64,000 nucleotides of DNA from Meghimatium bilineatum. Its lineage: Eukaryota > Mollusca > Gastropoda > Stylommatophora > Philomycidae. The stretch covers positions 64,353,729 through 64,417,728 of the forward strand of contig CM067298.1 in assembly GCA_034231615.1 (NCBI GenBank). Direction: 5' to 3'. The position numbers were made by a program, and so were the translations under genes. Within the stretch, counting starts at the first letter, position 1. Each line of letters starts with the position of its first letter. The notes below the pieces were generated by a model that searched no databases, was not told the DNA's origin, and worked only from the letters and a program-made list of their open reading frames with translations. Below are positions 23,163 through 34,964 of the stretch, piece by piece.

Positions 23163-24005
23163 TTTAATTAAACTAATTAAATTATAAACTAATTATTTTT
23201 CTGTTTTACAAATAATAATAATTATTTCCAATATCTAAATTTCAACAATTTAATTATATGTTTTCTGTAATCATTCTTCTCTCCTATGATATACAATAGG
23301 GCCTCTGTAATTTATCAATATTCATATTATGATATGAAATGATAAAATGAATAGGCCTGAAGAGAATTTTCTACTTAAAACTAATTAGGTTCAAACCAAC
23401 ATAAAATGTAGTCTGAACATAGCTAATATTCTTAACACTTCTTTATTTGTTCTTTTCACTATCAATGGTATTCTCAATATCTTGTATCATGCCATTTCTA
23501 AGGAAAAAATGATCTCTCAACTTTATTTAGTGCCCATGTTCCACAGACATACTTGCAGCTGGAAATATGCTTACTCAGAGCAGATGTATTTTAGATTCCT
23601 AGGACTTATAATGCTCTTAATATTAATACTAGTGAGTCCAGCCGTGCACTTGTTTGACAATGGAAGCAGTTTTTCACCTCAATTTTGATCTTACTGGCTG
23701 TTTCCATGTTATTGTCACTTTGTTGCTCAAAGTATCCATTCAAAGTTTTTAGGAACATTACTCATGCAGTGTGTATATGCATTCATGATTAAAATATATT
23801 GTCAAAATGAAAGCTCAGCATGGATTGTTAATATAAATGAGGCCTATAATAAATGGTAGAGGACTAAGTAGTGTATAGTTGCATCTGTGAGCACGAGAAC
23901 AGAAAATATTGATGTCTTCTTTGCTTTATGTGTTCTGATTTTTTTTCTTCGTAGGACTAGACCCAATGTCAGGAGCAGAATATCAATAGTACCATATGGT
24001 CCATG
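23163..24005. other. No gene recognised
   Basis: AT-rich sequence without a recognised feature. Confidence 0.45.
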
Positions 24006-24008
24006 TTT

Positions 24009-24790
24009 AGTCTATCTATCTATTGCCTTTTCTTTGCTTGTGCTGTGAGGCATCACAGGATTCAATGATTGTTTTCGGGCTATTGCACATCTGCTCGCTT
24101 GATATGCAATAATACTGTGCCGTGTCAGAATGTTGGTAACCCCTTCAATCCACCTTATTTGTGGTGTTCCTCTGCTATATCTTGCTGTTTCCAAATTCAT
24201 TTTATATGCTCCTACTGCTGGCCAATATTGAATAAGGGTTCATTCTTATTAGGCAGACGAACCATTTAAATGTTTTTTTAATATATTTGACCATTGGTGT
24301 TGTTCAAACAGTTCTATTAATCTCCTCATTTCTCACATGATCTCCTCTTGTTCTGTTTGCTGCTTTTCTTAGACATCTTATTTCACACATAATAAATAAG
24401 CTTTCTCTCATGTTCTTTAGTCCATGTATGACATTGAAAACATAATGTTGGGATGCATATTGGATTTATGATATGACTTTTCATTTCCATCAGGATAAAT
24501 GTGTGTTTCAAATTGAGGTACGCCCAAATTGATGTAAGTTCATAATTTACGTAGCTGGTTGTAACGGTTGTTTCAATTCTTGTCTAGAGCTCTCTCAGTC
24601 TCTGTCCACTCTTTCATCAACTGTAAAAATTCTCCCTAGATTTTCTATTCAAATTCCTGCACTTGTTCCAGTAGTTGATCAATTATTTTTATGTTGATTG
24701 TATTGAATTTTCTGTATATAGACATAACTTCTGTTTTCTCTGTGTTGATCTTCATGTTGTGACTCAATTAAAGAGGCAGCTTTCGACATT
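24009..24790 (-). mobile_element. LINE-A-related copy, GATA tail
   Basis: The minus strand begins in the RT C-terminal part (HNMKINTEKTEVMSIYRK near 24770; the FEY-LGRIFTVDERVD region near 24630). It continues through IRCLRKA-type text and ends with RYSRGTPQIRWIEGVTNILT and ASRCAIARKQSLNPVMPHST. The 3' tail is (CTAT)n at 24009-24024 as read on the plus strand. Many stops are present. It shows the same tail style as LINE-A but divergent protein. Confidence 0.75.
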
Positions 24791-24794
24791 CGTT

Positions 24795-25383
24795 GACGGT
24801 TGAGTAGGGTTATGATTTTGATTATCAATATAATATCATATCATGGTTATGTAATATTGGAGCTCTTCACTTAAACTGTAGTTACACACTCCACATGTGC
24901 ACAACATTTACTTATAAGAAAGTAGTAAAAATGAACACTGACTTACCTCCTATAATATTTATTAAACCGTGGAACTATTATATTATTACGTAAACAGATT
25001 TTGGTCCAAGTATGTATTGGAAATGATAGCAGTCAACGCAATGAAATTCTTCCACTATATTATCCTCCTCATTTCTGATTACATCCGTTTGTATACTATT
25101 TCTACTTTCCATTTCAAACGAGCACTCAATCCAATGGCCGCTTATTTTCTGTATCTGTGAGCCAAAAGATTATTTTCATAACTGAATATGGAATCGCTAC
25201 AATTTTAATAACCTATGAATTACAGAAAAATGCAAACAATAATGATAATGAAACGGAATGGATAAATATGCGCATGTTGAATTATATTGTAAAATATTGT
25301 ATAGTGTAAAAGATGCATCTAGTTTATAGCTCTAAATTCAGTTAAACAAATATATTGCTGCCACGCAGCTATTTTATAGCTGT
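24795..25383. other. No gene recognised
   Basis: No motif found. The short ORF at 24969 shows nothing recognisable. Confidence 0.45.
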
Positions 25384-25394
25384 TTTACATTACA

Positions 25395-25600
25395 GTCCGG
25401 CTTTGTGACGAAGTGGTACAGAGCGCGTCTAAGACGGTCAAGGTACCGATTCGATCTCCGCCACAGGCAATTGTGCATCAGGACCGTTCAGAAAGCAGTA
25501 ACAAACTACTGAACGTATTTATATTGCATAGAAAGTCACCACAGCCAATACATGCTGGGTTTATAGCTAAGTCCTGTTAAGGATATGCTACAATTTTGTT
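25395..25600 (+). mobile_element. SINE-E, tRNA-derived, 11-bp target duplication
   Basis: The head 'GGCTTTGTGACGAAGTGGTA' followed by 'CAGAGCGCG' gives a box A-like element, and 'CCGATTCGATCTCC' a box B-like element, with normal tRNA spacing. The body contains 'CAGTAACAAACTACTGAACG'. TTTACATTACA is duplicated at 25384-25394 and 25601-25611. Related minus-strand copies lie at 47718-47850 and 53534-53705. Confidence 0.9.
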
Positions 25601-25611
25601 TTTACATTACA

Positions 25612-25995
25612 CGCAGCTATAAATAGCTCATAATTCCGGAGCATGGAGGATACAAAACAACAGCAATAGCAACATCAGTGTTGCAAGTTTGGCCATTTTA
25701 TAGGCCACCAACCATAATGAGGTATGAAAGAAAGCCTAAGAGAAATCCCCAATTGTACATAGCAAACAAGAGCTTCATTCATGAAAACATTGTAGCCAGA
25801 GTGTATATTTTGTAGTCTGGTCTTGTTTATCAGATATAACTTATATATCATATGCCAGTCATTGGTACAACCTGTTTCTTTTGCCGCCGTAAGTTGGGCA
25901 GATGCTACCTATATTGACAACCCACATTGTGCACTTAGCCTTGGATGGCAGCTGATCTAGGTAGGGAGCACCAATAGGTGGACCGATCAGATGAT
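25612..25995. other. No gene recognised
   Basis: No coding motif. It may contain decayed upstream LINE sequence, but nothing can be aligned by eye. Confidence 0.4.
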
Positions 25996-25999
25996 CAGG

Positions 26000-27130
26000 C
26001 ATCTTCTACAGCTTGCCTTGTTCTAACTGTAATGGTATTACATTTCCACTGGAGCTATTAAGACATAGTAAGGGATCATGCTGCATAAGCAACATATATT
26101 CTTTATATATCTGCCCGGGCTTTGTGCTATCGAGACGTATAATCACACAAGATCTGGCCAGCGGCGCCAGCTGGACTTTATTATCACCAGGAGTGAACAT
26201 TTGAACTCTACAGAACTAACACGCAGCTACTACAGTGCCGACTGTGATACAATTAATTAGTTGCTGCAAACATCAGATTGAGACCAAAGAAATTCTTCAC
26301 AACAGAACACAAACCCACATTCAGCATTAATTTAACCAATACGAAGGATACCGATAAACGCTTGGAGTTCCAACATCAGCGTGAAGATGTTCTCAATGGC
26401 TCACCAGAATATTTTACAGCAATTGGAAAATGTGAGGTAATGAAAGAAGCTGTTAGAACCCCCCACCCAGAAAAAAAACACACAAAAAAACGTGAGAAAT
26501 ATTTATGACACGCGTGCACGAAGAAATCAAGACTGGGTTAAGGCATACCAGGAATTACTACAGCCTTTTAATTGATAGGAAAAAAATACTAATTCTAAAG
26601 AACAAATAAGAATCAACAAGAAATAATTATACTGAACTTAAGCAAGCTGGAAAAGTAGTGTAAAAGGCAGCTAGACACTGTGCGAATAACTACTGGATAA
26701 GGCTATGCGAAGATATTCAGATTGCTAGTGACAAAAGTAATATCAGAGGTTACTTTGTTTTAAATGTATTTAAAATCATGTTCCTATATGAAGAAATCAA
26801 GAAAACCATCGGTTCAAAGTGAAGAAGAGTGTAAATTGTATCTCGAAAAGTAATGACTGATAAAAGGAAACAGATGAACAGATGGGTAGATCACCATTTG
26901 GAGCTCTAATCTAATAAGCCTAAGCTAACAGATGATGCCTTTAGTGTCATGGAGGCTCTACCTACACTTAACCACCTCTACATACCCCAACCATAGATGA
27001 AATTAGCGAGCGATGCTATTAATGATCTAGCTTCTAACATGGCACCAAACACGGTGCAGTTCTAAATGAGGTCATCAACAGTGGGAGAGATATGCTTACT
27101 CCACAAATCGATCAAGTGACCACATTATTT
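26000..27130 (+). mobile_element. LINE endonuclease end and linker, broken
   Basis: The frame at 26150-26260 reads QRRQLDFIITRSEHLNSTEL and TRSYYSADCDT, the C-terminal signature of an APE-type LINE endonuclease (LD-VI-R then YSADC-TDH). It is followed by a linker with IRLRPKKFF-like text at 26270. Near 26875-27110, RKQMNRWVDHHLEL, PTIDEIS-AINDLASNMAP and LNEVINSGRDML match the segment between endonuclease and RT ('rW.eHf.eLl ... ai..l...KApG.D'). It is the only endonuclease piece in the window. No intact frame exists, and the RT is missing. Confidence 0.75.
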
Positions 27131-27134
27131 TGGC

Positions 27135-27588
27135 TCGAAGAACATGATTTTTATGTATAAATAATAACCAACCTGTCAGAGGATATTCGACAAAGTGGAA
27201 AGTACCACAGTAACAAGCAACGATAAAAGTCCCTATTGGACCATAAAGTGGAAAAGACCATGATCCTTTGTTTTTTGTTTGTTATTTTTTATCAACAGAA
27301 TTTTGCATTTGGTATTTTTGTTATTGTTAGTTATATTATGAATCAGTGACACTACTACATTATCACTGGTTTTATGATTTTAAAGACTCAACATTATATA
27401 AAAAAGAGGACATTCGCAGGAGTGACAGTTGATCTAGTAAACAACTAAACAGAAATTTAGCTCATATGCACTCATGGCAAAATGCATGCTAGATTTGTAC
27501 TGCGCAGATTCTGTGTTCCATGTGATTGGGCACACAATCCGATTTTCGTGGAAACCGATCAATAAAATATGCTATATTTTAATTATTT
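27135..27588. other. No gene recognised
   Basis: AT-rich spacer. No feature. Confidence 0.45.
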
Positions 27589-27590
27589 TT

Positions 27591-27700
27591 GAGTCTAACG
27601 GGAATTGAACCAGTCCGTTCAACGGCACCAAATCGCCTAGCAACTCTCATACACGGGTTCTTCCGTACTTAACTAATTAGTTGCTAGGCGATTTGTGGCT
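27591..27700 (-). mobile_element. SINE-F head with hairpin
   Basis: The minus strand carries 'GGTTCAATTCCCGTTAGACT', a good tRNA box B, preceded by 'TAGGCGATTTGGTGCC'. A 17-bp perfect inverted repeat joins 27629-27645 to 27679-27695, as if a second head fragment had been added in opposite orientation. The sister copy is at 32606-32690. Confidence 0.6.
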
Positions 27701-27714
27701 CAGATTGGTCTTGT

Positions 27715-27985
27715 TTGTCATGTACACTTCGCTATAGATTTGTAGATTACACTCCTTGCTTGGACACTTCGCCATACGCCATAGATTTATAGATTATACT
27801 CCTTACATGTACACTTCGTCATATATTTGTAGATTATACTACTTACATGTACACTTGGCTATAGTGTACACTTCGCAATAGATTTGTAGATTATACTCCT
27901 TACATGTACATCTTCGTCATATATTTGTAGATTATACTCCTTACATGTATACTTCGCCATACGCCATAGATTTGTAGATTATGCG
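27715..27985. repeat. ~45-bp tandem repeat, about six copies
   Basis: Units built on 'CATAGATTTGTAGATTATAC' and 'CTCCTTACATGTACACTTCG' recur with small insertions and deletions ('CATACGCCATAGA' variants). Confidence 0.85.
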
Positions 27986-27989
27986 TTTT

Positions 27990-29980
27990 ACATCACAACA
28001 ATGCTATTATCTGGAGGAATGAAAAAGTACCAGCAGTTATTTTTTTCCCCAAATTAGAATATTTACACAACTGCCATTTTTACAAATACAAACATTTCAT
28101 CAAGTCACGTACATGCCTGATAAGGATTAACAATAATTGATCGAGCATTATTCTATAGTGAATGGTATATATAGATCAGCGGTTCTCAACGTAGGCCACA
28201 GCTGCAAACACAGCATTTTTCTCCGAGAGTATAGAAACAAATTGAAATTATGGGGACAGGGACGGAAATGTCAAGAGAAAAATAACGGGAAGTTAATTAT
28301 TTGAACAAAAACTAATATGACGTATAATAATAACTATGAGAAAAACTTAAACATTGACAACTGTTTCTTTATCTTGGGGGAGGGTAATTGGCCACAAAAA
28401 AGGACCACGAGAGGAAATGAAATTTTAACATAGATCAATGTGTAGCGTGTTCTGTTTATAACGGTGTTTCGGCACATCCTAATTCAAAGGGTCTCAATCT
28501 CCAGCAGGTTTATTTGTAAGACATTTTCATATGCGTATTCTCGTTTATATATTTAGTAAAACAGTATAAAGTATCGATATTCTCAATATAACTGAAATTC
28601 CACTACGCATAGGCCTCCATAGCAATACATAAAACACTTGTCGGCAGTGTAAGTTGATAGCATAATCTTTTAGATGATGATGATGATGCAATAATCCCTT
28701 ATAGTGAAAGAGTATCCCTAGCCCATAGCCCTTTTGAAAAAAAAAGTACAGTTTAGTAGCCGAGATTACACGAGGACGCTGTTATCGTCTGGCGTAAGGA
28801 TCATTCTAGACAAGAGAGTCAGGAACAGCTGTCCAGCTCCGTATTCTACATGGCCATTACATGAAAGAAAGACTTTATTGTAGGGCAGAACGATAAGTCT
28901 CTCCAACCATTAAGGTTTGATAGCTGATACTATATATCTGAAAACAGACTTACTGGCCATTCACATGTCCAACTCTAAGAATCTGTAACCATGACCATCA
29001 CTGTATAGAAGACAACTACACATAATTAATCAGGATAATTCATTAGGCACTACATCTTTAATTATTCTTGTGATTTGGTCAGTATTTACATATTTGGAAT
29101 CACCATGGCTATTTTTTGCATGCGATTCCAAGTATATAAATGTTGACCAACGGAAGTACAACAATAATACAAAAAGTAACGAATAAATGCCTAATTAATT
29201 ATGTGCATAGGTCTTCATTAGCAGACGTTCGTGCTGTAACAGATCAAATGCAGTTGCTGTGTGCCAGATTGGAGAACAAATTTTCTGCACTTATCAATAC
29301 ATTTTTACAATATAGGAATGAAACCGCTATCTGCATCGCCCCGTTAATACAATCTTCGGTGTATGTGTGTATGTGATATTATGCGCATTAATGTTTTTTT
29401 GGTCATGTGACTTTCTTTTAAATAATATTTTAAGAAACCGAAATCGTGGAAGCAGGCCACGATTTAATATATAACTGACTAGGTACCTATCATCTTATCA
29501 AATACAATTAAAAAAAAAATATGATGCTACGTGCACAGCATAAATCACAGGTAAACTTGTCAACAATCGTAATCGACATAAGGACTGATAAGATGTTAGC
29601 GAGACATATACACAGTAATAGATAAAGTGATACTGCAGATGGCACGTAGAAGGACATAGAACACATCAGCGTGGACCACATGGACAAGGAACACAGAAAT
29701 AATACACGAGCAAATAAATTGATCAAAGTACTATGGACCAAAGACCACGTAGACATTTCAATGAACATGCGATCAAAAACACACTAATACAGCTCATAGG
29801 AACAAAGAACATGGGAAAAAGATATACAGGCAAGGAAAGCACAGGCAAAAAATGTGCAGACAAAAAAAAGCACATGAGCGGTGAAGGCCGAAAGGGAACA
29901 CACGAAGAATAGAACATTCAAGAGAAGTTTTTATCCCAAAGTTTGTGTATTCTTCCATTGATTTTGATCCTTGATACGTC
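27990..29980. other. No gene recognised
   Basis: From 28180 the text 'CAGCGGTTCTCAACGTAGGC' resembles a hAT terminal repeat, but no partner end was found. A short ATG run occurs near 28675. The ORFs at 29140 and around 29508-30120 show no motif; the latter are low-complexity and overlap a SINE. Confidence 0.45.
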
Positions 29981-29983
29981 CAT

Positions 29984-30256
29984 GTGATGGCGGGCCCGAA
30001 AGGGGTGCAACGATTAGCAAAAATATTACCTGCCAGGTACGTCGTTAAAAAAAAATAAGGAAGTTTGGGGGTAAAGTTAGGTACTCCTTCCCATAGAATG
30101 TCAAAATGACCCACAGGCATGCTGAAGTCGGATATGTCAGGCTAAAATATGCATGCATCTAAGCTAAGCTGTAAACCATGCCACAACGCATTCTCTTTTC
30201 TGGAATACTTTCTGCTAATCTTCAGAGGTTTTAAAAAATGAATTCTGGAGAAGGAT
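29984..30256 (+). mobile_element. SINE-B, old copy
   Basis: The order of SINE-B segments is kept ('GCGGGCCCGAAAGGGGTGCA', 'GCTGAAGTCGGATATGTCAG', 'CTGTAAACCATGCCACAACG', tail 'GAATTCTGGAGAAGGA') with many substitutions. Confidence 0.78.
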
Positions 30257-30559
30257 ATCATTGACAAGTCGTTCAAGTGAATATTTTCTCATTGTATTCG
30301 GCTCTGTGGAGGAGGAATACAGAGCATCTTTGGAAGACCAGGATAACAGGATAAATAGTTGTGCATTCGAAATTTCAGCACACGGAACTATATAGCATAG
30401 AAAATTATGACCGCAAACAACATGCATGATTGATAGTTACGTTGTGAATAAGATATGCTACCAACATTTCCTTGCTGATATTAATTACACTGGGTAACAA
30501 ACTAAATCCTTCTATCACTCACTCATAGACTTATACTTATCGGTGCTAAGTAGTATTTT

Positions 30560-30655
30560 TCACGCAGAAAATGTATGTGTAGGGCCATTGGCGCAAATAA
30601 AACGCGACACAATCCAGTTCCGTTCCCTGGATTATATCCTGCTGAAAATCTAGTC
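30560..30655 (+). mobile_element. SINE-A, 5' part
   Basis: Carries 'GTAGGGCCATTGGCGCAAAT', 'AAAACGCGACACAATCC' and 'CTGCTGAAAATCTAGT', then ends where the LINE-A copy begins. It was truncated there. Confidence 0.75.
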
Positions 30656-32600
30656 GAAACAAGCACCAAAGAAATTATAGGACGAAAATTAAGTATATGA
30701 GAAACAGAGAAGATAAATATGAACCATCTAAATTCATAAATAATAAAAATGGAAAGACAATCAATGACCAGAAACGAATCATGGAAAAGTGGTAACAGTA
30801 TTTTAAAGAATTTCTAAATCTAAAAGATGGAGGTGACGGCAACATACTAAATAATATAACGGAAGAGTTAGAATCAAACATATTGCTAGCATAAATAGAA
30901 AATGCCATGCAAACAGCTCCATCAAGTTAAGCTCCATGACCTGATAGCATACAAGTCGAAGTAATCAAAGCAATAGCAGATATATGGATAAAATGATTAC
31001 ATAGATTGTTTAATATAACATGAAATATACAAGAAAAACCATAAGACTGGAAAAATTCTGTAATAATACCTTTATGAAAGAATAAAAGGCAGGAAAAAGA
31101 GATTGGACAAAGTACAGTGGTATTTCACTTCGAAGCCACACTGGAAAATTTCAACATAATTCTTTAAAAAAGATTACTACCATTTATAGAACTACAGCTT
31201 AGCAACACTAAATGAAATTACGTAAGAACAAAATCTGTTTAGATGCCATTTTTACACTCAGACAACTGGATGAAAAAGCAAATGAAAACAACGAATCGTA
31301 TATCAAATTTGTCGACGAAGTAAAAGTTGTCGACAGAGTAGACAGACAAGAACTTTGGAAAATACTATCAAAATATGGGGTTCCAAATCTAATCAAATTG
31401 TGCAGAAATAATTAATTACACAGGTAGTAGAACAAGTTATAATTCTACGCCTCAGAACAGGACACAACCGACTCCGCAGTCACATGTATATATAGTTCAA
31501 GATTGGCAACACGGCCTTGTGTACATGTGGACAGGCAGCACAGAGTGTCAAACATATACTTCAAGAGTGTTCTGAGCATAAAATGCTGAGGCAGACATAT
31601 TGGCCAGAGGAAACAACACTGGAATCAAAGCTCTATGGTCCATTGTATGAACTACAAAAGACAGTGAGTTTTATTCAGAAGACAGAATTACAGATATAGA
31701 CATGTTTCAAGTGAACGAAAGAAGAAGAATTATATAGGCAGTCAATGTACAGTTCAGATAAATTCCACATAGGGGGCCTACATTTTGGCGTGCGCCAAGG
31801 ATGTTATATCTTCTTTGTTATTCATCAAATATAGCGACTGCATAAGTAAAATTGCCAATACTAATGTAGAAGACAACATAAACAACCTCCTGAGTGAACT
31901 TCTTTTTGTAAACGGTCCAGCAAAAATATCAACAAAAAAAAGAACAACTAAACAACATATAAATAAATAGACTTCACACAACATGTAGGGACTTTAACAT
32001 GAAATAAACACAGAACAAAACTGTGGTAATGTCAATCGCAAAAACAAAAAGAAACATCACTATTCTAATCGGTAATCAATAACAAACAGGTGAAAGAATT
32101 CACTTATCTTGGAAGTATTGTATCATCGAATGGGAAAAACACAAAAGAAATCCAACACAGATGTAACATAGCATACCGGTTCTTGGGGCAGATGTCTCTA
32201 TTTACAAAAACAAACATGTGAACGTGAACACCAAAATTGCGCTATATAAAACGATCATTATATCATCACTATGCTGCAATATCAAAAGTGGACACTAACA
32301 ACAGAATAGAAAAGAAAACTTGTTACAACAGAAATGACTTGTCTACGTTGAATCCTTTGAGTAACAATAAGAGATAGAATAAAGAATGAAAACATCAGAA
32401 GCCTAACAAACATAATGACAATTCTTTATAACATCAGAAGACAACATAATAAGTGTTTTTCGCATGCTTCCAGACTACAATCAGGTAGTGCCCCTCAGAA
32501 AGCATAACTAAACAGACACGATGAAAACCAGGGCAGAACTTGCAAGCGATGTATTACAGAAATAAAAGAGTCAACGTAAAGACACATATATAAACTATTA
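30656..32600 (+). mobile_element. LINE-A, long copy with a nested LINE-B tail
   Basis: It contains the region before and including RT: IMEKWQQYFKEFLNL-like near 30780, GPDSIQVEVIKAIADIW near 30945, KNKICLDAIFTLRQL at 31220, and KVVDRVDRQELWKILSKYG at 31322. After an insertion (31418-31730) it resumes with an FGVRQGC-type block near 31785, LLSELLFVNG (catalytic site lost) near 31893, FTYLGSIVSSNGKNTKEIQ near 32105, and a decayed C-terminal part. It is the longest LINE-A copy here. Many stops show it is old. Confidence 0.82.
31418..31730 (+). mobile_element. LINE-B 3' end inserted in LINE-A
   Basis: Reads VIILRLRTGHNRLRSHMYI, FKIGNTALCTCGQAAQSVKH and ILQECSEHKMLRQTYWPEET, with the C-x-C...H-x4-C motif kept, and ends LQI before the stop. 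The tail is 'AACGAAAGAAGAAGAA'. The host LINE reads AGAAATAATTA before it and AATTATATAGGC after it, so the two halves join over a shared AATTA, as expected of a short target duplication. Confidence 0.85.
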
Positions 32601-32605
32601 CAAAT

Positions 32606-32727
32606 TCTTGAGACTAACGGGAATTGAACCAGTCCGTTCAACGGCACCAAATCGCCTAGCAACTATTGCACACGCGTTCTTCCGTACTTGACGAACCGCA
32701 TCTCCAAAAAAGATGCGGTTTTGTCAA
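32606..32727 (-). mobile_element. SINE-F head with adjacent hairpin
   Basis: The 85 bp match 27591-27675 almost exactly, including the box B 'GGTTCAATTCCCG' on the minus strand. Just beyond it, 32688-32729 folds into a stem: 'AACCGCATCT' pairs with 'AGATGCGGTT', extended by 'CTTGAC' with 'GTCAAG'. Confidence 0.6.
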
Positions 32728-33009
32728 GACATTCAAAGCATGCACTCAAAGTCACCCGAACGGACCAATCGAGACAAGGACTATCACAACAACAACAAAC
32801 ATCCCGCACAGGTATTTAAATATCCTCAGTAACAACAAACATATAACATCTAATATCCATATTAGTTATACAAGGGCCGATAGGTCTTCTTGTAAACATA
32901 GATAACATATATGGACAGTACAATTTTGCTTCAAATAATTGCTTATACAAGAAAATTTAAGTAGGCAGCCAGAGGACAATATATAAAGTACACAAAAAGC
33001 CGTATTAAC

Positions 33010-33115
33010 TCTTTTACCCCTGACTCTGCAGGAGTATGAAGCGAAAAGACGGCATCTAGTAGGATCATTGTCCTGCTCCAAGAGAGATCAAGTGAGAGTT
33101 TGAGAATGAAAAAAA
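33010..33115 (+). mobile_element. SINE-A, 3' part
   Basis: Carries 'CATCTAGTAGGATCATTGTC', 'CTGCTCCAAGAGAGATC' and 'GAGTTTGAGAATGAA', ending in A-rich sequence rather than GAA repeats. The head is replaced by an unrelated or rearranged segment. Confidence 0.68.
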
Positions 33116-33274
33116 ACAACACAACCTTATTTATTGATACTGTGTGTTTCTAGTAATCGTTATTAAACTGTGGGAGTTGCTCTAGATCGAAGTTTAAAAA
33201 AAATAAATCAGAAAATGATCTTCTGAAAGCATAATTCTGATCCGCCTGTGTGCAGGGTGTGAATTTCCTATAGG

Positions 33275-33622
33275 GAACATAAGACAAATGTGTACGTAAG
33301 AAATAAAGTAGAAATGTGTGCAGGTGTCCAGGAGCCATTGCTTTCAATAGTGAAACGACGAAAACTAGCATGGTTCGGACATGTATGCAGGCACGATTCC
33401 TTGTCAAAAACAATACTGCAGGGAACTGTCGAGGGTGGAAGAAGCAGAGGAGGACAAATAAAGACATGGACAGACAACATCAAGGAATGGACAGGGCTAG
33501 ATATTTCCACACTCATCCGCATCGCTGAGGATAGAATTCGCTGGAAGACTCTGTGTGCTGAAGCTTCCAATGTGGTACCCCTACGACCCTGAAGGGTTAT
33601 GGGTTTTATTGATTATTGATAT
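33275..33622 (+). mobile_element. LINE-D 3' end, young copy
   Basis: The ORF 33290-33592 (100 aa) is an unbroken C-terminal tail: VQEPLLSIVKRRKLAWFGHV, CRHDSLSKTILQG, a basic GGRSRGGQIKTW motif, DNIKEWTGLDISTLIRIAED and NVVPLRP before the stop. The 3' untranslated part ends 'TTTTATTGATTATTGATA'. It is almost identical to 11702-11964. Its function would be the region after RT in an APE-type LINE. The rest of the element is absent. Confidence 0.87.
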
Positions 33623-33629
33623 TGAGGGT

Positions 33630-34680
33630 GTGACTTCAGCTTGACTATTCCACACATTCTGTTTCGCCACTTCCCCATCGTTACAGGACTTGTTGTGTGA
33701 GAAAAGATGATGATGATGGGTGAGTTATGACTATCGTAGAGTTACGTTTAAAGTGGATAATATTTGCGTCATTTTTCGACAACACTATCTCTTTACCATA
33801 GAACTATGTTCCAGTTGCCAGATAAATCAAGACGACAGGTGATGTAGCAGGTTGCAGTGAACGAACAGAGTGTTCTACGTGTCTCATAAAGACCCTTGGG
33901 TTTCACAACGCTCTCGTGGAGAGGCTTCCAGCCAGAACTGAAGACATGTCTTCCGTAAGAAGGTGGGTATCTAAAAGAAAAGGAAAATAAAACAAAAGGT
34001 CTTTGGACCATTTTCATTGCAATTCCGCTTCTTCAATAGATTTTAATGATATTTGTGCAAAAAATCGTTGGGGTGGGGTCTACCAACCTTCTGGCTAAGT
34101 TTCTAGTGATGCTCTAATTTTCTTAGGCAAAAGGTTTGAATACCCCAATCCTCCTCCCGCCCACCCCCTTATCTACATGCTTGCTTCTAGGCCGCTGAAT
34201 ATCAGACGTCTCATCCGCGATGTTAGCCTACCACATCCAGGCTTTGCATGCCCAGGAAGACATGCTTTATATATATTTCCGAGTCGGACCACTTGAATAC
34301 CCTCACCTGGTTTGGACGGTCCGTAAAAACCATTACTGGAGTGTGGCCAATGACGCGTACTAACAGCTACTAGAAAACAATGCTGCATGCCAGGTGGGAA
34401 CAAAGATGCGGGAATTGCTTCGAAGATATGACATCCTAAACGTAAGATGTACTACCCATCCCTGACACCCAATACATTCCATTGTTCTATATATCCACAT
34501 TATCAAAAATATCAATTCTGTTTTCTAGCTTTATGTTTAAATATTTGTACCACTATTCCATGGTGATATTTAATTATCTCTTTACACTGAACATTATCAA
34601 AAAATTTGCTGTTGTTTGTGAAACATCTTTAGTTCTAGGGTTGGTATTGTCTTTTCTATTCTATAAATTAGTGATTCAAA
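33630..34680. other. No gene recognised
   Basis: The 34140-34440 stretch is less AT-rich and has an open minus frame of 76 codons with no motif known to me. No splice structure was convincing. Confidence 0.45.
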
Positions 34681-34684
34681 AGAA

Positions 34685-34948
34685 TTCAGAGGGTTTAAAA
34701 AACGTAGAGGGTTGACTTAAATGTATTCAGTTTCCCATATGTACTCCATCACTCTCAATAGAGCGGCATGCCGTCTGCCAAGAGTACCACTCATAGCACG
34801 TAACTCCGTATCTTCAAACTTCAAGCGATAATCCACAGGGATCTCTAAAAAAATCCACCTTGTACACCAAACGTCACGAGCCCGATTCAAATATATGATC
34901 ACTTGAAAACAAGACGAACAGCTTAATCATTGCGCTAGGGAAATCCCC
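34685..34948 (-). mobile_element. SINE-D, second copy with box A and box B
   Basis: The minus-strand head reads 'TAGCGCAATGATTAAGCTGT' (box A-like) and 'TATTTGAATCGGGC' (box B-like) at tRNA spacing. The body matches 15282-15521 closely over 'GCGGCATGCCG' and 'AACTCCGTATCTTCAA' (plus-strand text). The tail lies at the left end, in the GGGTTTAAAAAACGTAGAGG region. Confidence 0.8.
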
Positions 34949-34964
34949 GAAAAGTCATCGTGAA

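Noticed and set aside
28180-28440. hAT-like end at 28180
   Set aside because: Only a short match to a common terminal motif; no partner end and no transposase.
29508-30120. Chain of minus ORFs rich in Phe, Leu and Cys
   Set aside because: Low-complexity purine-rich plus strand partly overlapping a SINE-B; no signal of a protein family.
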